A stretch of 64,000 bases of DNA from Struthidea cinerea (taxonomy: Eukaryota; Chordata; Aves; Passeriformes; Corcoracidae), in NCBI GenBank assembly GCA_013397865.1, contig VZTI01002053.1, positions 120,744-184,743 on the forward strand, written 5' to 3'. Positions 24,731 to 38,300 of this stretch are shown piece after piece. A model generated the notes under the pieces. The model saw nothing but the letters and a program-made list of their open reading frames with translations, was not told the origin of the DNA and searched no databases. Position numbers and translations under genes: made by a program. How positions within the stretch are numbered: the first letter of the stretch is position 1; every line of letters starts with the position of its first letter.

Positions 24731-24736
24731 TTTATT
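24731..24736 (-). terminator. candidate STXBP5L distal polyadenylation signal AATAAA
   Basis: The + strand reads tttatt, so the - strand reads AATAAA. Just downstream on the - strand is TTGGTGTAATCTCTTTTTTT, a good GU/U-rich downstream element. It would give a 3' UTR of about 4.5 kb. Other AATAAA candidates on this strand are at 28611-28620, 27616-27621 and 27097-27102. Confidence 0.45.
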
Positions 24737-24756
24737 TTCTTTCCCTCTCTTTTGTG

Positions 24757-24812
24757 TTTTTTTTTTTTTGTTTGTTTGTTTGTTTTGTTTTTTGTTTGTT
24801 TGGGTTTTTTTT
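24757..24812 (+). repeat. T-rich and (TTTG)n simple repeat
   Basis: A run of T followed by repeated gttt units and further T tracts. It is low-complexity sequence near the proposed end of the STXBP5L 3' UTR. Confidence 0.9.
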
Positions 24813-27800
24813 GGTTATTAGTGGGGGCTCGAAACAGCCTCACTTTAAGATGCTTTAGTCTCGTGATGCTGATTTGGGATACCTGTGGAAACAGGACATG
24901 GCTAGCACAGGAGCATGTGGTTCACCCCAGATCAGCCTTCGTTCTGAGAGACAGGTAATGACTCGTTAACAAACGACACACATACTCGGTCCACATTTCC
25001 TTGACACTGAATCTGAATATTTGTTGCTATTTAAAAAAGTACAATGTTTGATTTCTTGATTTAATCACAAAACAAAACACATGAATGGAAACACTCATTT
25101 ACATGACTATTGCTTATACACCTAAGAGGAAGAGTTGACTACGAATGGCCACAGGCAGTTCCTTCGTGAGAGAGCGTGCTCTTACCAGACCCTTCCAAGG
25201 CAAGAAAACATTCAAGACTGAAATATGCTGTGCTTGAATTCACCTTTGGGCTATGGGAAAGGATGGATGGGGCAGGGCCCAGGCTATTTGAGGGGCATGA
25301 TTAACCAAAAACTGGGGGTTTGCCTGTGCTACAACACACACAGGTTATATGTGAAGGAGGCCTGAGGTCAGATGCAGCTCTCAAGCCCCAGTGGTTTCTA
25401 TTGGAAAAGAAAAAAGGTTTCTATGCCCACCTGCATTACAATGCCCACGCTGTAGTGCAAAAGAGATTCTGGAAAAGGAGTATAAACAGTTTTAGAGGCG
25501 GGTTTATGTGATAATTGTATACAATACATGTAGTAAATGGAGTATTTTTGTTACACATTTTTGTAACAATCCTGGTACTGTAGGGAATGATTAATTGATG
25601 TAGATAGTTGAACTGTAGAACTGTAAAAAACTTAAAACCTCCCCCCCGGTAATAACAGAAAACAAAACCTGATTCTCAAAATTTCAATTGTCATGTCTTT
25701 TAATTAAAGATTTGCAACTGAAGTTAAAGCTCTAGGAATGGATTTAATTTTTTTATTAATAAATAAAGTAGCTTGTACTTCATTGAAGACTTGCCAACTC
25801 TGCAGACTGATAAATAATCTAATTTAATGCATTTTCTCTGTCTATCTACAGCACTAGACATAAGATTACAAACATCTGGTCAAACCCAAAGGTGTGTGTG
25901 CTGTTGGAAGTTGTGTATCTGGTTTTGGATGTGATTGTGACAGAGCTCCTGGAGAGAAGAATGTGAGGGAACAAGGCATCTAAATGAACAAACAGCATTT
26001 TAAACTGAACTAATATTTCCAGCCAATCTGGCCTGGTGTAGCTGAGGATTGCGAGGCTGAAGATACATCTGAGCTTAGGATTTTGCTTGAGGTGGTGCTG
26101 TCTGAGTGGGAGAGGTGAAAGCACAGAAAGATTTCAACATCCAGTGACAGCCAATGTCCTTGATTTTCCTCCAGCCAGTCCCAGTCCTACAGTCTTTCTC
26201 AGAGTCAGATGCTGTGCTCCTTGCTGGGAATGCTGCAGCTTCATGCCTGTCACTGACAGCCTTGAGCAGCGTTCAGGGCAAGCCTTGCAAAAATCCCACA
26301 CTCCCCCTCATTTCACAATAAATCATCCAGGCAAGAGTTTTTCCTCCCTCACTGAACTTTTTAAGTGATGGGTTTTTTCCACATACATGGTAAATCTTGA
26401 TAGAAAGCATTTAACAGTGTGCACTAACAAACTTATACAACATATACATTACATATATATATTATATATATAGAATGTTCTATATACAAACATATACAAC
26501 TTTTTAGATCTCTACAGACTACAAGAAAATTGATAATTATAGTCACAAGTGGTGAACTTAACAGAAATAGTAATTGGTAACTGTCTGGAAATATGTAAAA
26601 TATGTAAGAGTGGAAAGCTGTGACCTGATGGGGAGTACCAGAGAAAAGTTGCTTAAAAGTTTAGTATTAAAAATTGTAAGTTTGAGGGCTGCTAAATTCT
26701 CATTTCTCTGTTGCATAAAAATGCAAATGGAAATCCACTGGCAGGTTTTTTTTACCCTGGTGTTAAACTAGAGACTGTTAGCAGCCACAGTCAGTCGGGC
26801 CTTGTGTAAAAGACTTGTTGAGGACACTTTTCTCTCTGGGTGAGCTGCAGTGCTCGGCAGTTAAAAGTTGCTCTTAAATTTCCGTCAAAGTTCCCATGAT
26901 TCCAATCAGCCTGTGGGGCTGCTTCTGACTGCCACACACCAGGGCAGAATGGAAAATAAGCTGGCTGCTGGACAGTTTGAATACTGCCCCAAATGATTTT
27001 GTTGCTCAGAGACCAGTGGGTTTGGCTTACAGGCCAGAGCACAGGCCCGCTGAATACAGGTTTAAGCTGAAGATCAAATTGCTGTAATGTTCTCCTTTAT
27101 TTCTCATTCTCAGTGCCTGCTTAGAGCAGTGCTTCCTCACAGACACAAGTGGTCACTTCTGTGACCCAGCCACTGGAAGGAATTCCCCAACCCAGCTCCT
27201 GCTGGCGTCAGAGTGGCAAGTTTGGCATATCCTTACACACACACACACAGAAAAATCCTCTTGGGGCATGGACAACTCCAATTCCTTAGCTCTCAGCAGA
27301 AATTCCCCAGGCATTGCTCAGGCTTCTACCTTTTTCCTCACAAGTTATCTACAGTTCTGACAACATAGAGCAGTTTCTCCTGTGCCAGAGAAACTTGTGG
27401 AGTCTCATTCCCAGCTGAGCTAGACCTGTCAGGGCCATCATTTTGATTTTGCTTGCCTACAGCAAAATGTAAAATTCCTGTAAATCATGAAATTCTGTAG
27501 TGCTACAATGGGAATTTAAAACTTAACGCCTCAAATCTCTTCCAACCCTTTAACCTGTGCAGTGGAGCAATTGTGAGGCCAGACTTTCTGGATGGTACAA
27601 CCTCCTGGGCTGTATTTTATTGTAGGTAAAGGAAGGAGATGGAAAAGACATCTTTGAGAGGGATCATCTGAACACTGTGAAGATACAAACACTGGTGAAG
27701 TTAAAGTCTAGTTGGGAGTGGGATGGTGCCTGTCTCCATCAGTGTCCATCAGCATTCCTTGAAGGGACAGAGGACATTACTCTTCTTTAACAGAAAAAAT

Positions 27801-29276
27801 TTAAAGCCTGTTTTTCCAGCTTTTCCTTACTTTCTTTTTTCTAATTTGAAACTATGTCCAGGCACATGAAAACAAGCCTTCAGTTGCCTTGTTTCCAAAC
27901 CCATCTTGGAAAAATTTCTAACCTAAGAACTGGCCTGTGTGGCAGTGAGTCTCTTGTAGGTTAAGGTGAAGCATTCTTATGGACAGGCAATAAATCCACT
28001 CTTCTGTGGCTGCAGGTTGCAGTCTTCTGCAGCATTCACTGCAAAAACCAAACAGGCCACTTTGAAGCAGAAGCAAATTACTTGTAGCAGTGTGAGCAGA
28101 GAATAAATTGCCACTCACCCATGGTGTCACTTTATATATGTGTTATGTATGTATGTTGACAATGGTTTTCCATGCTCCTCCCTGGCCCATTGTGTGGTGT
28201 TGCTGCTCTAATCCCTCTCTCTCTCTCTCTCAGGTTTTGGGGGGGTTTTTGTGCAGGTCCCCTCTCATAATTCCAGCTGAGCACTTGTGAGCAGTGTTTG
28301 ACAGGATTGTGGTTTCCCATCTTGCCTTTCCTTACTTGAAGAAATGGTTTCCAAAGCTGGTTTTCTATTCCTGCCTACTGGGAAATAAGGCAACCAAGTG
28401 GTACAGACTCCATGGGGATGAGAAGTGCCACGGCCCCCTTCAAGGACAACAGATGAATGTAGAGCACATTTTTAAAAGTATAGATTAGGATGATGTGTCA
28501 TGTACTCTGAATTGCAAATAAACCATCTATGCACTGTCCTAATTACCTTTTTAGATAGTGCCTGTCCAGCTACCTGCAAAATCTTTAAATTTTGGGCATA
28601 GAATTTTGAATTTATTTATTCTTCTAGTAGGAGTTAAAGAGCACTGATTGTGAGCAAGGTTTTTTCAAGGGAAATAAACAGCAGATAAGAAAATGCAGCT
28701 CAACTCATTTTTATGTGGAGAACAGTAGCAAACATGCTTGAAATGTACTGGCTTTTATAATGTCACTTTTAAAAAATAAAGATTTTTGTTATTTAAGGTG
28801 TTTTTTCTTTTTTTTTTTTTTGCTCAGAATAGAAATAAATTCCATTTTTCTTCGGTCACAACATGCTTCCTTTTTCTCTTTTTTTTTTTTTTTAAGATGG
28901 CAATTAGTCATGCAAAGTTTTATAAGTGCATTAACATTCGAGTTTGTACAGAATATTTTTAACCAGATGCACTCCCCACAGTTCATACCTACAGCTTCTG
29001 AAAACCTACATGCCACAGTGATGGTTGAGTTCCTTTTGGGAAAAAATTGGCCACCCCATGAGCCAGCTGTTGGAAAGACTCTCATGATTCCAGCTTCCGT
29101 CTCACGGTCTGAAAAATTTCTCCTTGATGTCCACTGTGATGAATCCAATAATAGTAACAGGAAAACATCTTTTAGGAGAAAAAACTGTCTCTGGCCAGTG
29201 ACTGGTAGATTTGGGAATAAAGGTTGCTTCCCTGAACAGTGTTCTTAATAAAGCCACAAGCAGCTTCTTTGAAAGT

Positions 29277-29318
29277 CTAAAACTGGTACCACTTTTTGTC
29301 CTTGTATTTGAGCATCAC
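29277..29318 (-). CDS. STXBP5L: STXBP5L terminal coding exon with stop codon
   Basis: Encodes [13 protein letters not shown] (residues 384-396), then TAG read from 29279 down to 29277. This tail is nearly invariant in tomosyns and completes the R-SNARE helix. The acceptor on the - strand is ctctgtag. It is too short to be found by length alone and was located by the conserved tail. Confidence 0.96.
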   Translation of the reverse strand: MMLKYKDKKWYQF

Positions 29319-32300
29319 CTACAGAGATGGGAAAAAAACCAAACAAATGGCAATCAAACACTGTCCAGCATATAAGAGACCACACATGACCTAGGCCCAT
29401 TAACTGTCAAACTTCAGAATTAATAAAGGAAGAACAATGCAATACTTCACTAACAGTGTCAGCAGGTCTTGAGTCCACTGAGATCTCATATTTAATTTCA
29501 TAGTTATTACATTAAAAAGGTGTTACCTGTTATTGCTGTTTTTTAGAAGATTTTTCCTGAGGAGCTTTAACTACTTTTCTTCTTCAAAAATTAAAGGAAC
29601 TTGCTTTCTATAGGAATAAAAAGACACTTACCTATGGAGCATAGTAGATATGCCCTGAATATATAAACTTCTTGCATTTCAGGGCACGTTCTTTCTGCCT
29701 CACACTTACAAAAGCCAATAAAAATGTAAAGGTCTTGTCCGGAGATGTGATGCACATTAAATGAAAAATGTGCATTTTGGGAAGTATGCTTTGATGTTGT
29801 TTTATCTTCAAGAAAAATCACTTTAGTTTTCCCAGTCTTAACAGCGTGGGATGGAAAACCTTTCCATTTCCAGCTCCAAGCACAGAAGCTATTCCTATTC
29901 CTGGCAAGGCCTACTCTATATAAGTGCACCACAGGGCTGCACTAGTAATGTTCTCCTCTCCCCAGTAAGATCTGTAAAGGTTCCTATACACACATCCACC
30001 TACCTGTTTTCTGCCCTACTGCATGGATGTGCTGCATTAAGTGGCTTAAAAAAAACCAAATCATAACAAATTAGTGAGAAAGGCAAGATGAGAAGTGCTG
30101 TGTTCTAAATTCAGAGGCTAACAATGGATGCTCATTTCTGGAAACGTGAAAGGAAGGGGTGTGCAATGGCAGTTTATTTTTGGCATTCTGATAGTCTGGG
30201 AGCAGGAAGAATGCTGTGCCAGTTGACATGAGCACACCTCCAACACCATGACTGGGTGAAGGGAGAGAAGGACACTTGGCTTTCCCAAAGGGAAGGGTTG
30301 CAGGGTTGGCAGTTCCCAGTTGCAGGGTGTGGGTGCCAGGGCTCCTACCTCGTGTGCATGTTTGGAAAACGCCTCGGCGCTGGCCATCATGCTGGCAGTC
30401 CTTTCATCCAGCTCGCCCAGCTTCTGTCCCCTCTCGTCCAGGGCGATGCGTGCGCGAGTCAGGTCCCCAATGACCCCGCCCGCGGCTCCTCTCACGCCTT
30501 CAATCCCGCCTGATCCAGGGATGTGCTGGGCAAGGCTGCGAGAGGCTTTTCCTGCCGTGGCCTCGCCAACTGCAAAGGGGAAAAGGACAGACAGACAGAC
30601 AGACAGACAGGGATGAGCTCCTGGCCTGGCTCTGTCAGTGCTCCTCAGCCTCGAGCTGCAGCCTTGCAGCAGGGATGCCATTCGACGGGCACGTGTGGAA
30701 GACTTTGCTCTGTCACCATCACATCTGCAGTGCAGCCGTGTGCCCCCCACTCAGCTGATCAAAAGAAGCTGCCAAGGTGAAGGAACTATGGAATGGCAGA
30801 CAAGGACCCTCCCCTTCCTCCACTCAGTCAACTTTCTCTTTTCATCAATCACCTACATCTTGTGTACTACTCCATTCCTAGATGACGAGGGCAGGGGATC
30901 TCAAGAATGACTTTCTGCCAAAAAAACCCTGAACAAGAAATTACTCACAAAGCTCCTCTCTGTCAAAAGCTTGTCCGCTTCCCCCAAAAAGTCCTTTGAG
31001 AAAGCCTCTGTTTTGGGCTTCTGGTGTTTCCACAGGAGTAAACAAATCCCCAAGCATGTCCTAGTAAAGCCAGAAAAAATCCATGTAAAAGGTTCGTGAG
31101 GTGACAGCAGTTCTAGGTGTTTTCTTGATTTGCATTAACAAGCCACATGCACTGGCTCTAACCAACTTGTAAGAGTCTGTGGTGTGAACAGTATGGTGTA
31201 GGTAATATTTGTGTATTCTGACAAATGCTTGGGCTAACTAGACTCTGCTTTCAAAGAGACTTGGTTTGTCACTGCCCAGCCCTGTGTTCGTTACCAGAGG
31301 AAAAAAAAAATGCAGTTAATACAGGATGGAAATACCAGTGATAAGGTCACATTTTGCTTAGAAACAGCAGAGGTGACACTGTAATTGAATAAACAATTTG
31401 TTGTGTATCATGTATTTTGCTTTAGTGATTACCTAGCCAGGCTGGGCAGTTACTCTGCTTTCTTTTTATAGCACACCTGAGCTCAGTGCTTGCCAGCAAT
31501 TCAGAGTTTGGTGGTTTGTAATTTAGTTGATTTTTTTCTTTTTAAACAAAATCCATTACCTTCCATACAACCTTCCCCCACCCCATGAGTGTGCCATCAG
31601 CAATGATAAATAAGCACATCTGCTGAAGGCTCTGCTCTGGTGCCACATCTTGGAGCAGTCGCCCCAAACAAATCTCAGGCTTGGGTTTATTTGCAGCAGT
31701 ACCAGGAAAAGACAGCTCTCTGGAATAAAACTGATGGGGAAAGTGTGCAGTCCCACACTTTAGTGTTTGAAACCAGTGGGGCTGTGTGCCCTGGGAACAG
31801 TTTCTGCCCTGTTGCTCAGCTCTGTGTTTGCTCAGCCAAGCCTCAGCAGGCAGATACAGCTGCTGTGCTGCACAGAGCACTCGCTCCTGGGGGCTGAGTG
31901 CGAGGACAGCGCTGTGACTCACAGCCACTGCTCCTCTGCACAGTCACCTGCTCTGGGGAGAAAAATTACTGCAGCCCTTGGAGCCTAAGTGGAGCTCTCC
32001 TGCAGCCCAGCTTTGTTTTCCCAGGTTGCAGGTGATGCTGGGTCATCTGCTTCCTGTACACACAGAATGACCATGCAAACCTTTTTTTGCATAAAAGCCA
32101 AGATAAAAGCAGCCATAGTCTGGCAGTACAGAGAAGCAAGGGCTGTGTTTCCCTTTGCTTGGTAGTTGCATGATGCTGTTAAGGCTGGTAAAAAAAATTA
32201 AATCTAGCTTGTAACAGCCTCTCGCTGTAGGTCCATAGTCTAAGATACATTGGTCAAACCTTTTCATTATTTTAAAATTGGCTCCTTGCAAAATAATCTC

Positions 32301-35300
32301 CTCTCTGGTGCATAAAAGCTGGTGTGTAACGCTCGCTCCTCATGGTGCCTTTTCAGACTTGAGACAGACAGTGCTGTGATGTGAGTTGAGCAGCTCAGCA
32401 CATGTTATTCCCTAGGGCATAATGAGTGCTGGCAGGACCATTTCTTTTATACTTCCATTCTAGTTCACTGCCAATTACATAACCCAGAACTTATTCCCCC
32501 TCTTTTTTTTTTTTTTCATTTTATTACTCATGTTTCTCCCTGTAACCTCTCACAATTCCTTCTCTTCAGTAAGACATTTTCATTTGCATGTTCACTGTAA
32601 AACAACCGAACCAAACCAGCCCATATCTAACATTGTAAAGACTTTTTGCACAGGTGCAGGTGACAGTTCATGAAAAAGCCCAAAGAACAACAGAGCTGCT
32701 GACCTCTCTCTGTTGCTTTGGCATCATTCAGTCAGGGCAAGTGGAGAGGAACAGATCCGTCCTGCCCCTGCAGCACTGTCCTCATCAGTGCCAATTTACC
32801 GCTGATGAGTGAGGCCACCACCCCTCCCACACACGGGCACCAGAGTGAGGTGTGAGCCCTACCTGCAGGTTGTCACACATCTCCTGGCTGTACGTCAGGC
32901 GCTGGATCTCTGTGGGAGAGCTCAGGTACAACGCCTGCCCTTCATTAGTGAAACAAAAGGTCCGTGCTATCCTCATGTCTGTGACAGGCAAGTAGTTGAT
33001 GTCCAGCAGCGGGCGAAGGCTGGGCAAGCTGAGGAGAAGCAGATTCCCAGGTTAGTCGCCAGCTGCCACACATGGTACACCTGCTCTGTGCCTGCATTTT
33101 AAACCAACACTTCAGTTTATGCTTTTCATAATTGCAACAGTTTAAGTGCAGCTCTAAGCTGAAAAATTCTGCCATAAAAATGCTGTCTTCCCATCATATT
33201 CTGTTTGCTTGCATGGCGAAGTTTCAGCTTCCTTGCCTCCACGGCCCTAAGGCTTCTGCTACTGTCTGGATATGGGATGTGCATGTGGCATGGTACGGCT
33301 TGTGCCACATGGCTGGGTAGTTTGCAGGGCAAGGACTGCATGGACACTTGCAGGAAACGGCCTGGCAGGGCCCTGCTTCTACCTTGTGGACAAAGGCTCC
33401 AGCATTGCCTTTGCTGCCCTCCAGCTTCCCGTGGTTTGTTGTTTTGGACAATACTTTCCAAAATTTAAATGGCCTGACAGGGAAATGGGGTGCAGCAAGG
33501 TGTGGGTACAACTAGAGGGCTACTGCACAGGCAGCTCCCTAGGGAAGGGGACAAGGAAGGGAAACCAAGTACTCTGAACAGAAAATCTTCAGAAATGGCA
33601 GCAGTGGGACTTGGTACTTCACACAGGATAAACAGTACCCTTTCTATGGCTGAGTTCAATGCTTCTCTACACCTGACCCACCATAACTGAGCAAAATTAT
33701 CAGGGTTTTCTTTTATCACAATTAAAAATCACCAGCCATCAACTCTAACAGGTAGGGGATTACTAGAAAAAAAAAAAGGAGCTTGCTTTGTTGTGCACCT
33801 GTCTGCCTTAACTCCCCACCTGGAGGCAGCCCAAGGAACAAGTATGGCTGCATCAAGGCAGGGAATTAAACGCACCCACCAGGGAGTTAATGCAGAGCAT
33901 CAGGCACTCTGGAGCAAACACAAGTGGAATATGACAGCACTGTGCCACCTCTTTGCTTAGTTTTGCCACAAGATTAGTTAGATAAGTACCTCAGTGTCAT
34001 GATGTGCCCATTGGCACAAAAGCACGCCAGACAGACGCTGTTACAGAGGGTGACCACATCTGCTCGCAATAAAAAGGACGTTTCGGTGATGTTGTGCACA
34101 TAAAGACATGTTTGGGAAGGCAATGAGAAGACTTTGGCTTGTTTTTCTGAACAAATGACTGCAAATTGATGATCACCCATATCCTGGGAGGAGGAAGGGG
34201 AATGCATGACAAGTTTCCTTTTCCTTGTTTTGTCACCGTCATCAGCACTGTGTGGATCCCTCCATACTTCATAGGGCCGATGTGTCAGTGTCCCCATGCA
34301 GTCCAAGCACGCGAAGGTCAGCACGGCTCCCTTCAGTGTCAGGACGGTGCCTGCAGAACAGAATTTCCTCTCACTGGCACTGGCACCACCACCAGACTGG
34401 CTGTCAGCACAGCACAGCTGACACGCAGCTTTTGTTAACACAGCACACACATTAATCCAGCCAAGGTGACAAGGCTTGCTTGCTCAGTTCTTTCTGGCCA
34501 CACGAGATGGTGAACAAACAGCCTGCCACTACTGGAAAAGTCTCGGGCAGCTGATATCTATAATAATGGATATAATACATGCTGTTGAAGATGGCCTGTT
34601 GTTTATCTCTACATTATACTCATAGAATACTTACTCCTCAGCAGTAAAATTGCTCCAAGTCTAGTGACTTTCCACCATTGTTTTTCTAAAACTGGGCATG
34701 GGAAACCTCTGTTCCTGTGCATTCTCCATTTTTCGTCCATTTTTTAAGCACATACTGCCTCTCCTCAGACCTGACCTCTCAGCCCTCTGTTCTCTCTGCT
34801 ACACCATCTGTCACTCACTCAGCCAAGGATCTCTCCTGGTACAGCAACCTGCCAACATTTTTGTTTCCTTTCCTGAACTCCCTTCTGCTTCTCTGCAGCT
34901 TTCTGATACTAAGACAGTCAAACTGTTCACAGAATCCCAGACAGAATTGTAAACAGGACTGTAATTTCACAATATGAAGGAACTCTGCTAATTTCCCCGT
35001 CCTCACAAGAAACATGTAACTTTGCCCGCTACACAAGACAATCTTTGGAACTAACACAACCAAAGTGTCTCAGTCCATGAAGTTGTTGGTCCCTCATGAA
35101 CATCTTTACCTGTGTGCCCTCCACTCAGTGAGTGACCATTGCTTGATTTTTTGAGACATTTCTGCCCAAAAGGCTGTACAAAATCACAGTTATTGCCCCG
35201 TTGTACCAAGACAGATAAAAAGCAGGAAGAGAGCTGCACTCTCACCACTTGGTGACACCATGACTGGCTCTGACTGCCGTAAGTCGTCACTAGCAGGCAG

Positions 35301-38300
35301 ATTAAGGGAGAGGATTATGACCATTCCGAGGCCTGTTCCGACCCAGAGACAGGAGGAGACAGCAGAGTCGTTCTTCCGGGCAAAGGACTCCATGAAGTAC
35401 AAAGCTGTGATTGCCTCCTTTGAGTCCCTGTCGATACTGGACACGCTGGAGCTTCGGGAACGGCTGAAGGAGTTCTCCCTATTTTCTGCACAAATAAATA
35501 TAAGGAAACAGGCATAAAATGGTGTTCCAGGAACAAGCACAAGCCTGCAGCAAACACAAACTCCCTGTAGAGTACCGAAAGTAAAGTTTTCTTAACCTGA
35601 GCAAACATTCTGACACTAGCATGATACCAGCTTGGTGCCAGCGTATAAATAAGTGTGGAAAATGCTGTCAGACCTCATCAGTTACATCTGCATTAGAAAT
35701 AGCTGCCTATTATGGAGATCAGCATAGACTAATTAGAATTTACAACACCCTTAGCTCAAAGGACTTGTTCTAAATAGAACAAAATAATTTTAGGCCCATA
35801 TGTTACCAATGCATTTAGAATTAATCCATGTATCTCATTGCTGCAGGACATGAAGGGAGATGCCATTAGCAGCTTCAGAGCATGTGTCCCCTGCTCTGCT
35901 CTTGTTGCCATCACTAGGACGTTCTAGCACTGCATTCACAGCCATCGTTTATTGTGAAGATATTAATAACTGCTCCCTGGGGAAAAGACACCCATTGCTG
36001 AACTGAATCCCTTATCCAAAACGTCTCAGGGTACAAATCCACGCTGGCTTCCCAGGGAGAGAAGTGAGAAACCTGCTCTGTGCCCTTGGCAACAACTGCA
36101 GAGTGAGCTGGCACTGCCCGAGCTTTAGCACGCAGCATTGAGAGCCAGCTGGAGACAGAGCTGTGCTCTGCCCACTGCAAGTGCACAGGTACAGAGACTC
36201 TCTCTCAGCTTTTCAGAGAGAGGTAACAATGAACAGGCCAAGGATCTCTGCTTTGCTTTGCCTAGTGCCAGGCAGGAAGCACAAAGCTGTGTGAGGGAGC
36301 TTCTGGCATCAGCAGGAACATTGGAGGCTATAAAGCACAGTGGGCTGAAGAGCTACTGAAGAGTCAAGGAGCCAGAGGGAAGATGGGAGTAGGGCTGGCT
36401 GCTGGCACAGCCTTTGCAAAACAGCTTGTGCCAGTGCTGCTGTTTATCAACTTGTAGTCAAAAATGGGATCAGATTTTTGGAAACTCCCATGCTCTTTTC
36501 CAACAGTAATAACTGGAAGTGGAGAAATAGTTGAAGGTACTGGATCTGAAGTAAAGGTCTTGCTTCTGAATCTATCATTATGAAGCAGATTTGTACCTGG
36601 TTGGAAATTGTCCTTTGTATAGCTCAGAAGAAAGTCATCTCTTCAGAGCCAACAGAAGTGTCTAAAAAGAGGAATACTTTCTGCCATGGTTGAAGAATAA
36701 AATTAGAAAATTACTTTCTCACATACTCCAGCTTAAAACTGAGCTAATCCTCACACTGTATACATGGTTCCTGTGCTCCACCAGAGCAGCAGCTTTGCCA
36801 GTGAATCTCTTCCTCAGACAACAAACTGCAGCATTGTGTTCCCCTGCCCAGATGCCTCAGTGCAAAGTCATCCCTACACTGCAGCTCCTGGGGAAGACTG
36901 GAGAGAACCAGGGCAAGGCACTGCTGGAACCACACCAAGTGTTTCTGCATGTGCTACTGCCTTAAGTGTCGGCACACAGGGATGGGGCAGATTCTCCTGC
37001 TACTCTTTCACACCTAGGCCACCTTCTGTCCTTTGAGGGCTTCTGCAACTTGTCAAAGAGGAGTTTCACAGAACAGCTGTCCCTGGCACTTCAGTTCCAC
37101 TCTCATGGAAAGTAGCTTCTATCTACTTGAACTTCCGAGCACTGCCCTCGCCCCGTTCCCACTTTCATGTAGGCACCGTTGTAGCTCTCTAGTTCTGTCT
37201 CAGCACTGCTCCATGTAGCTGCACAAAGTGGGATTGTTGGCACATCTACAAACACAGCTGCTAATACCTCGAGAATTAGTGTCTCCCGTAACCCCAGGCA
37301 CTTTCTGTCCTCCTGCAGGGAACTAGTTGGCCCAGCTCCTTCCTAAGCACTGACAGCTGCCAGGTAAAGAAAGGAAGACAGTAATTTCAAGGCAGAGATC
37401 ATCAGGGCTCCATATATATATATAATTTTTTTTTTCTCCCAAAAGGTACCTAATCTTTAATAAAAATGCTATTATGTAATTAATCTTCTCCTTAACAGGT
37501 GCATTAATATCACAGTCATATAAAATTCAAATATGGTGGTGCTCAAGCTAAGAAAGATGTTGAAAGGACAAATGCAGTTAGTGTAGGCGACATACACAGA
37601 ACTTAAAATATATGATGTGCCATTTGCATGTGTCATCAAAGCTTTCTCCCTCCCTAAATTAACAAGAAATGTTCCTCACTCCTGTGCAGTACAGTTAACT
37701 AATACATCTCTGCAAAACTGACACTAACAGATCTAATCTTTAGGACACTTCTGGGAACATACTGTGCCATTCTCTATTAAATACACTACTCAAACAAAAA
37801 TTCTAAAGATCAGCAAGACATATGCCAAAACTTGATGTCATTAAACATATCTGAACAGCAAAGTCTGCAATTGCTAAGTGACTTTACAGGCTAGCTCTAA
37901 AGCAAGGTAGACATCTCTCCTCTTCCTAGATTTCAGGATAAAATTTAGTAAAGTCTTGTTCCCTGGGACTCCTTTCTCAAAGAGCTTCTGCCCCAAATTC
38001 TTTATCTAGAAAGCACTCCACTGTATCCTGGAGAAACACAAAAGCACTTTCCTTGGGAAATTTAAAAAACTTGCCAAATCCTTTGCTAGTGTGATTGCTA
38101 TGTCTTAAAATGGCATCCTGTCTTCTCAAAGCTGACCTGCCAGTCTGTTGCAGTCCTTAACCCAACCGCCATATTCCAGGTTTTCTGTTGTATTTTCCTT
38201 TCCTTGCTCTGCATGATGGGTGTAGAAAGAATGTCAGCTACAACATCTTTCTGCAGGTGAACTAGGACCACTTCCTTGTAAAGCAGGTCAAAGATGATTT

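Larger units (their letters stand above)
24712..29276 (-). other. STXBP5L: probable long 3' UTR of STXBP5L
   Basis: AT-rich sequence without a believable coding exon, lying immediately after the STXBP5L stop on the - strand and reaching a well-formed AATAAA. From memory, human STXBP5L also has a 3' UTR of several kilobases. It includes (TTTG)n and T-rich tracts (24757-24812), a (CA)n of about 14 bases near 27236, a (CT)n near 28213-28231, two T tracts near 28806 and 28878, and a hairpin with a Pumilio-like site at 26467-26488. The length is an inference. Confidence 0.5.
29319..35245 (-). other. STXBP5L introns between the five most 3' intervals
   Basis: Introns 29319-30348, 30570-30948, 31061-32862, 33029-33989 and 34351-35245. 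Nothing coding or repetitive was recognised except the (GACA)n tract, a T run near 32503-32517 and short A runs. Confidence 0.7.

Noticed and set aside
28760..29248. 162-codon open frame on the + strand with long Phe runs
   Set aside because: The Phe runs come from T tracts, and the region lies in the probable STXBP5L 3' UTR on the other strand.
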